NCBI GenBank assembly: GCA_030146285.1
Contig: JASLBZ010000100.1
Location: 1 to 25,567, forward strand
Source of the DNA: Neisseriaceae bacterium
GTDB lineage: Bacteria; Pseudomonadota; Gammaproteobacteria; Burkholderiales; Neisseriaceae
Direction: 5' to 3'
DNA: 25,567 bases
The first letter of the stretch is position 1. Every line of letters begins with the position of its first letter. Below the pieces are notes generated by a model. It was not told where the DNA came from, made no database searches, and worked only from the letters and a program-made list of their open reading frames with translations. Shown in pieces: positions 15,431 through 22,457 of this stretch. The position numbers and the translations under genes were made by a program.

Positions 15431-16138
15431 ATGAGTCGCGCCGTTGTCGAAGATTATTTACAAACCCAAGGTTTGCCATTGCCAGTTGAAGAAGTGGAAA
15501 TGGCTTATGCAACCTTGGCCGCTATTTTACAAATAGCACCCAATTTAGAGATTGCGTTCAATCCATGGCAGGTTGAAGAGTCAACAGCCAACAATCCAGC
15601 CGAACACTTCTTTCAATTGCAAGAACATCTGCCCATTAGCGAAAAAACAGAACTCACGCTCAAAGCCATTTATGCCATGCTCGATTCGATTACCGAACGA
15701 TTTCCAGCATCGGCTCGTGTGTTTGTACGAGCCAGTCACAGCCCAGAACATTTAATGCGCATCTCTCACATCAATGTGAAAAGTGCCAATCATTTGTTAA
15801 TGGATGAAAATGCAGTGGCGGTAGAAGATGTCATGTTTGTGCGTGCGGCCTTAACAGGTTGGGCCAATGTGATTGACAATGCACCGCAGTGGGTTCAATG
15901 GGGCGATGCACCAGAACAACTGCTTCATTACGGCAATAGCCATTTGTCTTTGCCAATTAGCAAACCAGATGGCGCTATTTTGGGTATGGTTGCAGTTTCT
16001 CACCCTGATGTGTCAGGTTTGAGTCAAGAAGCACAAGTGTGGTGGACAGCATTGGCCATTGTTTTGGCCAATATCTTGCCTGCCAATTTACCAGAAGCTT
16101 GGGTCTACCAAATCAGTGAAGAAGAGGCGGATGCATGA
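15431..16138 (+). CDS. Protein of unknown function, possible GAF-like domain, coupled to ribA
   Basis: A 235-residue soluble protein that I do not recognise with confidence. The first 100 residues look helical and acidic. The second half has beta-rich stretches such as HLSLPISKPDGAILGMVAVS, which resembles the end of GAF sensory domains, followed by a hydrophobic Trp-containing helix (VWWTALAIVLANIL). No signal peptide, cysteine cluster or catalytic motif is visible. AAGGGTGAAAG precedes the ATG. Its stop overlaps the ribA start by 4 nt (ATGA), so it is translated together with GTP cyclohydrolase II. A role linked to riboflavin synthesis or GTP sensing is only a guess from position. Confidence 0.75.
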   Translation: MSRAVVEDYLQTQGLPLPVEEVEMAYATLAAILQIAPNLEIAFNPWQVEESTANNPAEHFFQLQEHLPISEKTELTLKAIYAMLDSITERFPASARVFVRASHSPEHLMRISHINVKSANHLLMDENAVAVEDVMFVRAALTGWANVIDNAPQWVQWGDAPEQLLHYGNSHLSLPISKPDGAILGMVAVSHPDVSGLSQEAQVWWTALAIVLANILPANLPEAWVYQISEEEADA

Positions 16139-16755
16139 GTCCTAAAAACCAACAATGGCAAGTCGATGTACCATTGAAATTCATAGCCAGTTGCCGCTTA
16201 CCAACCGAATGGGGTAACTTTACCATGCACGGTTTTGAAGACGCTTCTGGTCAAGAGCATGTGGCTTTGAGCATGGGCGATATTGCCGATGGTGAACCTG
16301 TTTTGGCGCGTGTACATTCAGAATGCTTAACAGGCGATGCTTTGTTTTCTAAGCGTTGTGATTGCGGTCCACAATTGCAAGCCGCCATGCAAGCGATACA
16401 AGAAGTAGGGCGTGGCGTTATTGTGTATTTGCGCCAAGAAGGTCGAGGCATTGGTTTAATCAATAAAATTCGTGCTTATAAATTGCAAGACAGCGGCATG
16501 GATACTGTGGAAGCCAATTTGGCTTTGGGTTTGCCTATTGATGCGCGCAACTTTGTGTTGGCAAAGAATATTTTGCAGCATTTAGAGGTGATAGATGTCA
16601 CCTTGATGACCAATAACCCAGAAAAAGTAGCAACATTACAAAGCGTGGGCATTCATGTTTCTAAGCGCATCCCTTTGATTGTTGGAGTCAATGCAGAAAA
16701 TGAGCACTATTTAGAAACGAAAGCCAGTAAACTGGATCATATGTTTGGTTTTTAA
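16135..16755 (+). CDS. ribA: GTP cyclohydrolase II
   Basis: RibA converts GTP to 2,5-diamino-6-ribosylamino-pyrimidinone phosphate, formate and pyrophosphate, the first step of riboflavin synthesis. The 206-residue stand-alone enzyme (E. coli 196) shows the zinc ligands Cys64, Cys75 and Cys77 in RVHSECLTGDALFSKRCDCG, the GTP-binding and catalytic RQEGRGIGL (100-108), NKIRAYKLQD, DTVEANLALGLPIDAR, and LMTNNPEKV near the C-terminus. It is not fused to a RibB domain. The start overlaps the upstream unknown gene by 4 nt and has AAGAGGCGG upstream. No FMN riboswitch was seen within this unit. Confidence 0.96.
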   Translation: MSPKNQQWQVDVPLKFIASCRLPTEWGNFTMHGFEDASGQEHVALSMGDIADGEPVLARVHSECLTGDALFSKRCDCGPQLQAAMQAIQEVGRGVIVYLRQEGRGIGLINKIRAYKLQDSGMDTVEANLALGLPIDARNFVLAKNILQHLEVIDVTLMTNNPEKVATLQSVGIHVSKRIPLIVGVNAENEHYLETKASKLDHMFGF

Positions 16756-16776
16756 TCCAAACCAAGCAAGCAAAGG

Positions 16777-16799
16777 CACCCTGAAAAGGGTGTTTTTTT
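16777..16799 (+). terminator. Rho-independent terminator after ribA
   Basis: CACCC (16777-16781) and GGGTG (16788-16792) form a stem with a 6-nt loop, followed by seven T (16793-16799). The left side includes AGGCACCCTGAA (16774-16785), one base away from the AGGCAGCCTGAA uptake sequence. Confidence 0.85.
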
Positions 16800-16837
16800 G
16801 TGTTTTTGGTATGGCTATTGAGAATGTATGAATCAAT

Positions 16838-17116
16838 TTAAGTTTGAATGTGGTGCAGATTGATAAAAACATCGATTCTGTTTTTAAGCTCCTTGAGCAC
16901 GATGAGTTCTTGTTCAAAATCCAACTCATAAAATTCAGTACCATAAAAGCGGTGAACATGTTGGTCAGCTTCATTAAAAAAATCAGAGAGCTTCTGTTTG
17001 ATGTGGATTGGCATATCGGTATCATGGGCTTTATACAATGCTCTAAATGGAGCTGCACCAGCGCTTGCAAATGCTTCAATTAAAACCTCATGTTGCATAA
17101 TGCTACATTTTTGCAT
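16838..17116 (-). CDS. Small protein of unknown function, 92 residues
   Basis: A small acidic-helical protein of no family I recognise. It begins MQKCSIMQHEVLIEAF, contains an Ala/Gly stretch (ASAGAAPFRAL), an aromatic segment RFYGTEFYEL and a charged C-terminal helix (LKELKNRIDVFINLHH). It has no signal peptide, membrane segment or motif. Evidence that it is real: AAAAGGA lies 8 nt before the ATG on the minus strand, and the composition is protein-like. Longer frames over the same DNA (16711-17079 minus, 16844-17083 plus) lack such signals. It lies alone between the ribA terminator and the lldP terminator, so it should have its own promoter. Confidence 0.6.
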   Translation of the reverse strand: MQKCSIMQHEVLIEAFASAGAAPFRALYKAHDTDMPIHIKQKLSDFFNEADQHVHRFYGTEFYELDFEQELIVLKELKNRIDVFINLHHIQT

Positions 17117-17358
17117 GGCGAATCCTTTTATCTTGTATTGAAAACCAATGCTATCGTAATGAATTGCTTATGAATTTAAATAACTACTTGTTATTAATAC
17201 CATAGATTTTTTATGGGTATAGAAAATTAAGCTGATTTTACCTTGCTTTAGAGTCGTCATGTGGCATCAATTCACACGACCTTGGCTTTTAGGTTTAAGT
17301 CACAATCGAGATATGTCTTTAAGCTACTACCATCATTTTATATTATCCAAGCTCCACC
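17117..17358. other. Intergenic stretch without a supported gene
   Basis: About 240 AT-rich bases between the small minus-strand gene and the lldP terminator. It must contain the promoter of the small gene. A plus-strand frame beginning at 17259 runs through the terminator into the lldP end and is not credible. No RNA gene or repeat was recognised. Confidence 0.5.
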
Positions 17359-17390
17359 AAAAAGGCTACCCATTGGGTAGCCCTTATTTT
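17359..17390 (-). terminator. Rho-independent terminator of the lut-lldP operon
   Basis: GGCTACCC (17364-17371) and GGGTAGCC (17375-17382) form a perfect 8-bp stem with a 3-nt loop. On the minus strand it is followed by TTTTT (17359-17363); a T-rich run on the plus side means it may work both ways. It lies about 45 nt beyond the lldP stop. Confidence 0.88.
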
Positions 17391-17426
17391 TATATGGTGA
17401 TATGCCTTAGTATCTGTGTACTTTTA

Positions 17427-19217
17427 TTATTTCGCAGCAGCGTTGCTGATGCTTGGCGCTTGTTTTTTCTTTTGAATCGACAATAAGCCAAAATAGCAAA
17501 AAGGCAAGATAGCAGCAGGAAGCCACCACAAATTATTCCCTGAAATCAATGCCTGACCAATAAAGCCTGCTTGAATAACATAGTAAGTCATTGGAATTAA
17601 GGTTTTACGAATAATCTCACCTTCACGGTTAATCATACCGACCACCGCACAAGCAGAAACCACGTTGTGCACGCAAATCATGTTGCCAGCTGCGCCGCCA
17701 ATGGCTTGTAAAGCCACCACAATACCGGCTCCAGAAGCACCCAAACCAATTTGTTCTGCGGTTGAGAATTGGAAGTAAGAGAACATCATGTTACTGATGG
17801 TGTTAGAGCCTGCAATAAAAGCGCCCAAGCTGCCAATCCAAGGCGCAACGCTTGGCCATGCATTGCCCATGGCATCGGCTGCACTTTGTGCTAACACCAC
17901 TGGCATGCTGGGTAACGCACCGATGGCACTCATGTCTGCACTGCCTGAATTTAAGAAAACTTGAACCATTGGAATCGATAACAACAAAGCAGGTGCAGCG
18001 TCCATCATGGTACGGCATGAGTTGCTAACGCCTTGGTTAAACTGTTTTTTGCTCATTTTGAAAATGAAAATACAGGCCAAAGACACCAAAACCAATAAAA
18101 AGCCTGGAGAGTAAAGCAATTGCATTTTGTTGGTAATGTGCGTACCCAAAATATTGGTCCACGCAATGGTGGTGCTTGAGCCAGTTAAAAAGGCTTTTAG
18201 CGGGGCAATATTTCGGGTAATAATCAGCAATAACACCACAATAATATAGGGTGAAAAGGCACGAATCACTGAGTAAGCTGCCGTTTGATTGGCATTGGTG
18301 TCTTCTGGTAAGTCACCAATCCATTTTTTCTCCCAATTGGCGCGTGGTGGGAAATCAAAAGTGTCTTTTGGCATCAAGAAACCACGTTTGGCAGCAGGAA
18401 CCACAATTGCCAAACCAACTAAACCACCAACAACCGATGGGAACTCAGCGCTTAAATACGTCGCCACCAAAAAGTAGGGCAAGGTAAAGGCGATGCCGGC
18501 AAAAATGGCAAACTTCCAAACCGCCAAACCTTCACGAAATGAACGTTTTTCGCCAAACACTTTGGTTAAAATGCCCACCAAGAAAATCGGAATAATAAAA
18601 CCAATTAATGAATGCAATAACGCCACATTGCCAACAATGTATTGGAAAAACTCAGGAATGGGCATAGGAGCAACAGCCGCTGCAACATCTTCTTTGTTGT
18701 CAATGCCTGACATCACGCCAACCATCATGGGTGCACCCATGGCACCAAATGATACTGGTGTTGATTGGATAATCAGCATAGACACCACGGCAGCCATGGC
18801 AGGAAAGCCCAAAGCCAATAGCAAAGGCGCACCCACAGCAGAAGGTGTACCAAAGCCAGAAGAACCCTCGATTAAAGAGCCAAATAACCAAGCCACGATA
18901 ATGACTTGAATGCGTCTATCGGGGGAAATGTCGGTAAAACCTTTGCGAATGGCATGAATGGCGCCACTTTCTTTTAAGGTATTCAAGAGTAAAACCGCAC
19001 CGAATACGATGAAAAGTAAGGTCACCGCTGTCATTAAACCATTGATGGAGGCTGCAATCACAACAATGCTATTGGCTTTCCAAATGAAAAGTGCAAGCAA
19101 AGCAGTAACGATATAAGCAACCCCCATGGAGGTTTTGGCGGAAAATTGCAATACAACTAACAGCACAAAGACTGTCGCTATTGGCAAGAGCGCCAATAGT
19201 GTGGATGTCATGTTCAT
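17427..19217 (-). CDS. lldP: L-lactate permease, LctP/LldP family
   Basis: A 596-residue inner-membrane lactate:H+ symporter of the LctP family with a dozen or more hydrophobic segments. Diagnostic stretches are GAVLLLNTLKESGAI, WLFGSLIEGSSGFGTPSAVG, PVSFGAMGAPMMVG, a hydrophilic loop around 285-310, PWIGSLGAFIAGSNTISNMMF and GAAGNMICVHNVVSACAVVG near the C-terminus. It imports lactate, and relatives also take glycolate. AGAGGAG lies 7 nt before the first of two close ATGs on the minus strand. It follows lutB by 89 nt with no terminator between, so it is probably the last gene of the lutACB operon, giving uptake and oxidation under one control. Confidence 0.95.
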   Translation of the reverse strand: MNMTSTLLALLPIATVFVLLVVLQFSAKTSMGVAYIVTALLALFIWKANSIVVIAASINGLMTAVTLLFIVFGAVLLLNTLKESGAIHAIRKGFTDISPDRRIQVIIVAWLFGSLIEGSSGFGTPSAVGAPLLLALGFPAMAAVVSMLIIQSTPVSFGAMGAPMMVGVMSGIDNKEDVAAAVAPMPIPEFFQYIVGNVALLHSLIGFIIPIFLVGILTKVFGEKRSFREGLAVWKFAIFAGIAFTLPYFLVATYLSAEFPSVVGGLVGLAIVVPAAKRGFLMPKDTFDFPPRANWEKKWIGDLPEDTNANQTAAYSVIRAFSPYIIVVLLLIITRNIAPLKAFLTGSSTTIAWTNILGTHITNKMQLLYSPGFLLVLVSLACIFIFKMSKKQFNQGVSNSCRTMMDAAPALLLSIPMVQVFLNSGSADMSAIGALPSMPVVLAQSAADAMGNAWPSVAPWIGSLGAFIAGSNTISNMMFSYFQFSTAEQIGLGASGAGIVVALQAIGGAAGNMICVHNVVSACAVVGMINREGEIIRKTLIPMTYYVIQAGFIGQALISGNNLWWLPAAILPFCYFGLLSIQKKKQAPSISNAAAK

Positions 19218-19306
19218 TTAGTTTCTCCTCTAGTAAACATGTTTGACTTAAATTGTAGTGGCCGGCTGTTGTTATTCTTCTTGTCGGCGGTAAAACGAAC
19301 CTTAAG

Positions 19307-20737
19307 CTATTGGTCGGATTTTTGTTTTTCCAATAGCATTTGGTGTAAGGTTTTCTTTGCGGGCTTTAATGGTACGTGGTTTTGTGTCCAGCCCATTTGT
19401 TTTTTGGGTGTGAGTATGCGCAACCTGCTGGCAAGCGCCGTGAGCAAGCGGTATTTTGTCTTGCTGGCAAACATACCATCAAATAAACGCCATGCCATTT
19501 GTTCACTTAGGGTGTGACTTGCACCTTGTCCTTTAACCGGATGGGCTACGACTTCTTTGGGGTCACGCTGCGCTTCTGTGCGCAGACGCACCAGTAAATC
19601 AGGAATCGGAATCTTAACAGGGCAAACTTCAGCACAAGCACCGCATAAACTGGATGCTGTGGGCAAATCTTTGGTGTCTTCCAAACCCATCAAATGGGGG
19701 GAAATGATTTCACCAATCGGGCCTGGATAGGTTGTACCGTAAGCAGCACCGCCGATGCGAGTGTACACAGGGCAATGGTTCATACACGCACCACAGCGGA
19801 TGCATTGTAAGGTTTTGCGCATTTGCTCATCAGCGTAAGCTTGGGTGCGACCATTGTCCAGCAATACCAAGTGCATTTCTTGTGGGCCATCAAGTTCTTC
19901 AGAACGCCTTGGGCCTGTAATCATATTAAAGTAAGTCGTGATGTTTTGACCAATGGCACTGCGGGTCAAAAGGCTGTAGAGCGGTACCACGTCACTTAAT
20001 TCGGCCACCACTTTTTCAATGCCGGTAATGGCAATGTGTACGGGTGGAATGGTGGTAGTCAGTCGACCATTGCCTTCATTTTCAACCAAACACAAGGTAC
20101 CGGTTTGGGCGACTGCAAAGTTAACACCGGATAAGCCTACATCGGCCGTTCGGTATACATCACGCAGCGCTGCGCGTCCGACGCCAATCATCTCATCCAC
20201 ATCATCAGTTAAGGGGGAGTTTAAATGCTCATGGAAAATTTTGCTAACATCTGTCTTGGTTTTATGAATGGCAGGCATCACAATGTGAGTGGGTTTTTCA
20301 CCTGCCAATTGCAAGATATACTCGCCCATATCGCTTTCAATGGCCGTGATGTTGCGCTTGGCCAAATACTCGTTTAAATGCACTTCCTCGCTGACCATAG
20401 ATTTGCCTTTGACCATGAGTTTGCCTTGGTGGCTCACGGTAATATCATGAATGATTTGGCAAGCTTCATCTTTGTTTTCGGCAAAATGCACATGCACACC
20501 CAATTGGGTCAATTGGCTTTCTAATTGCTCCAATAATTCAGGCAGCCTAGCCAGTGAGCGTTGGCGAATTTGTTCACACAAGGTTCGCAATGTTTGTAGC
20601 TCATGCTCGTCCGATAGGGTGTCTTTGCGCTTTTGCATTAAACCATCCATGGCACCACGCAAACTTTGGCGCAAATGTTTGTCATCAATGGCTTGAGCGG
20701 CTTGGATTTTGAAAAAACGTGGGGCTGTTTGGCTCAT
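19307..20737 (-). CDS. lutB: Lactate utilization iron-sulfur protein LutB
   Basis: LutB is the iron-sulfur/LUD subunit of the LutABC L-lactate oxidation complex, which turns lactate into pyruvate at the inner face of the membrane. The 476-residue protein has a LUD domain (about 65-300) with AVAQTGTLCLVENEGNGR and PPVHIAITGIEKV. A ferredoxin-like part follows, with CIRCGACMNHCPVY (Cys312, 315, 318, 322) and CGACAEVCPVKIP (Cys365, 368, 372). The first cluster's four cysteines and the second's CxxCxxxC core are intact. Its ATG overlaps the lutC stop by 4 nt. Codons 64-67 (RLPE) are exactly an AGGCTGCCTGAA uptake sequence, an in-frame copy inside a gene. Confidence 0.95.
   Translation of the reverse strand: MSQTAPRFFKIQAAQAIDDKHLRQSLRGAMDGLMQKRKDTLSDEHELQTLRTLCEQIRQRSLARLPELLEQLESQLTQLGVHVHFAENKDEACQIIHDITVSHQGKLMVKGKSMVSEEVHLNEYLAKRNITAIESDMGEYILQLAGEKPTHIVMPAIHKTKTDVSKIFHEHLNSPLTDDVDEMIGVGRAALRDVYRTADVGLSGVNFAVAQTGTLCLVENEGNGRLTTTIPPVHIAITGIEKVVAELSDVVPLYSLLTRSAIGQNITTYFNMITGPRRSEELDGPQEMHLVLLDNGRTQAYADEQMRKTLQCIRCGACMNHCPVYTRIGGAAYGTTYPGPIGEIISPHLMGLEDTKDLPTASSLCGACAEVCPVKIPIPDLLVRLRTEAQRDPKEVVAHPVKGQGASHTLSEQMAWRLFDGMFASKTKYRLLTALASRLRILTPKKQMGWTQNHVPLKPAKKTLHQMLLEKQKSDQ
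20537..20548 (-). repeat. DNA uptake sequence AGGCTGCCTGAA inside lutB
   Basis: An exact 12-mer on the minus strand, in frame as AGG CTG CCT GAA (Arg64-Glu67). It is a single copy without an inverted partner, so it cannot act as a terminator. Confidence 0.75.
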
Positions 20738-21456
20738 TGCAAAACCTCTTCTTGGCTTGTTTCAATGTCATTGGCACTGATGTTTTCAGGCAATACTGCC
20801 AAAACCACCAAATCCCTAGGACCATGGGCACCATAGGCTAGTGTTAATTGAATATCGGCCGTTTTTGAAGGGCCAGAAACCAAGACCACATTGCTTGGCA
20901 TATTGTCTGCCATGTTTAGGCTTTGCATCGCAGAATAAAAATCATTGTGCAGTGTGCTGGTGTCAAACAAGGCAATGTGAATGGGGGGCACCAAGCTCAT
21001 GCTGCGTGGCTGCTTGGGGTCTGGCCACATCAATAAGGTTCCTGTTTGTGCTATTCCTGCTTTGACATCGGTAAAGCCAGCGTCCACATTGGCAAACAAA
21101 TCGTCTTTCCAATCTTCAATTTTTTGACTAAAGACAGATTGTTTGATCAATGGCATCTGTTCTTGTAAGGCTTTTGCTGCCACATCACCGTGCGAAGTGG
21201 CATTGGGCAGTACAATGCTTTGAATATTTTTGTCTTTGGCTACATTAACCAAAGCATCTTGCCAGTTAGTAGGCGTTACCCAAATCACTTCTGTTTTAAC
21301 GCTGCGCATGGTTTTGGACCAATGGCGCAAACGCTCAATGCTGTTTTGCCAACTTGGCGACATTTCTTGGTAATAGTCTTTTACACTGGGTTCAGGCAAA
21401 AGGGTGGCATTGGCGGCTTTGAGTTTGTTTAAGATACGGCTTTTGGCATCGCTCAT
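20734..21456 (-). CDS. lutC: Lactate utilization protein LutC (LUD domain)
   Basis: LutC is a 240-residue LUD-domain subunit of the LutABC lactate oxidation system. It shows AGFTDVKAGIAQTGTLLMWP (126-145), LVPPIHIALFD (155-165) and the closing VSGPSKTADIQ...AYGAHGPRDLVVLAVLPE (193-224), which are the family hallmarks. It has no cysteine clusters, as expected. It overlaps lutA at its start (ATGA, 21453-21456) and lutB at its end, so the three subunits are translationally coupled. The gene order here is A-C-B rather than the A-B-C of Bacillus subtilis. Confidence 0.94.
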   Translation of the reverse strand: MSDAKSRILNKLKAANATLLPEPSVKDYYQEMSPSWQNSIERLRHWSKTMRSVKTEVIWVTPTNWQDALVNVAKDKNIQSIVLPNATSHGDVAAKALQEQMPLIKQSVFSQKIEDWKDDLFANVDAGFTDVKAGIAQTGTLLMWPDPKQPRSMSLVPPIHIALFDTSTLHNDFYSAMQSLNMADNMPSNVVLVSGPSKTADIQLTLAYGAHGPRDLVVLAVLPENISANDIETSQEEVLQ

Positions 21457-22232
21457 GCTTTGAATCCTTTTTCACGGGTGCGCTCTAGTAAAAAAGTGGC
21501 CAGGTGCTTGGGCTTGGGCATATTGGGTTTGTCTTTTTCAATCTTGCCGCCAATATTCAACAAACAACCACCATCGGCCGTGATGATTTCATCAACCGCG
21601 ATACGCTCTAATGAGTCAACTTTGTCAGTTACCATCGCACCAGAAATGGTTGGGTGTTTAATCGAAAATGTCCCGCCAAAACCGCAGCATTCGCTTTCAT
21701 GGTCATGCACCAAACGCTCAACATTGCTTAATTTGTCTACCAATGCCCAGCTAGATTCATGCACATTCATTTCTCGACGTGCAGCACAACTGGTGTGCAC
21801 CGCAATTTTGATGGGGTCCCCCAGATCAACGGGTTGGTAGTCAATGTGGTTTTCTAAAAATTGACTGAACTCAACCACGCGAGTAGCGAGTTTTTTGACT
21901 TGCGCTTCTTCAGGATGGCCTTTAAAAAGCTCAGGCCAATGCAGTTTCATCATGCCACCACAAGAACCCGATGGCACAATAATTGGCCAGTCGTTTGGGA
22001 ACAATGCCAATTGTTGTTTGGCAACATCGCGGGCTTCGTTTGGGTGCCCAGAAGAATAAGCAGGTTGACCACAACAGCTTTGTTCTTGTGGGAAATGAAC
22101 ACGAATGCCCAAGCGCGTTAATAGGGTAATGGCATCCAAACCAGCATCAGGCAAGAATATATCCAAAAGGCAGGTGCCAAAAAAGTAGACATCTGTAAAA
22201 GAGTGGTGAGTGTCTTTGGCGAGCTTGTTCAT
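21453..22232 (-). CDS. lutA: Lactate utilization protein LutA (CCG-domain iron-sulfur subunit)
   Basis: LutA is a 259-residue protein with two cysteine-rich CCG domains, like the heterodisulfide reductase and glycolate oxidase GlpC/GlcF families. Motifs are YFFGTCLLD (Cys21), QSCCGQPAY (Cys53-54), PSGSCGGMM (Cys91), HTSCAARREM (Cys149), SECCGFGGTFS (Cys182-183) and GGCLLNIGG (Cys223). These bind the Fe-S centre that passes electrons from lactate. It is the first gene of the operon: AAAGGA lies 8 nt before the ATG, and upstream are the promoter and operator-like palindrome shared with the divergent GntR regulator. Confidence 0.95.
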   Translation of the reverse strand: MNKLAKDTHHSFTDVYFFGTCLLDIFLPDAGLDAITLLTRLGIRVHFPQEQSCCGQPAYSSGHPNEARDVAKQQLALFPNDWPIIVPSGSCGGMMKLHWPELFKGHPEEAQVKKLATRVVEFSQFLENHIDYQPVDLGDPIKIAVHTSCAARREMNVHESSWALVDKLSNVERLVHDHESECCGFGGTFSIKHPTISGAMVTDKVDSLERIAVDEIITADGGCLLNIGGKIEKDKPNMPKPKHLATFLLERTREKGFKA

Positions 22233-22250
22233 GTGTGCTATCCTTTGGTT

Positions 22251-22267
22251 AGGTGGTCAGACCAATT
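22251..22267. promoter_or_regulatory. Operator-like palindrome for the FadR/LldR-type regulator
   Basis: TGGT-CAG-ACCA (22254-22264) reads AATTGGTCTGACCAC on the minus strand, close to the AATTGGTnnnACCAATT boxes known for PdhR and LldR. It lies between the lutA start and the predicted start of transcription, a classic repression position. The outer right arm (ACCACCT) is imperfect. Confidence 0.6.
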
Positions 22268-22284
22268 TTTTATTTGTTTTCTTT

Positions 22285-22314
22285 ACTTTACAAAAAACCA
22301 AAATCGAAGGTCAA
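22285..22314 (-). promoter_or_regulatory. Candidate promoter of the lutACB-lldP operon
   Basis: On the minus strand, TTGACC (22309-22314) and TAAAGT (22285-22290) are separated by 18 nt. The predicted transcription start near 22278 lies just upstream of the operator-like palindrome at 22251-22267. Confidence 0.5.
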
Positions 22315-22457
22315 TGGTTTTCTGGGGTAATGTGTTAAGATGTTGTTCTATATCGTATAAATAAATGCCAATAATTGCAAATCGTACAAAAAATGCACGG
22401 ATAGAAAATAAAAAAAATAAAAGTTTTTAAAAAACAAGACAAAAATAGGGGAAGAAA

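Noticed and set aside
16711..17079. 122-codon minus-strand frame overlapping the 92-residue gene and the ribA end
   Set aside because: Runs through the ribA terminator into ribA, has no ribosome site and an unlikely composition; the 92-residue frame is better supported.
17259..17486. 75-codon plus-strand frame
   Set aside because: Crosses the lut-lldP terminator and enters the 3' end of lldP antisense; no ribosome site.
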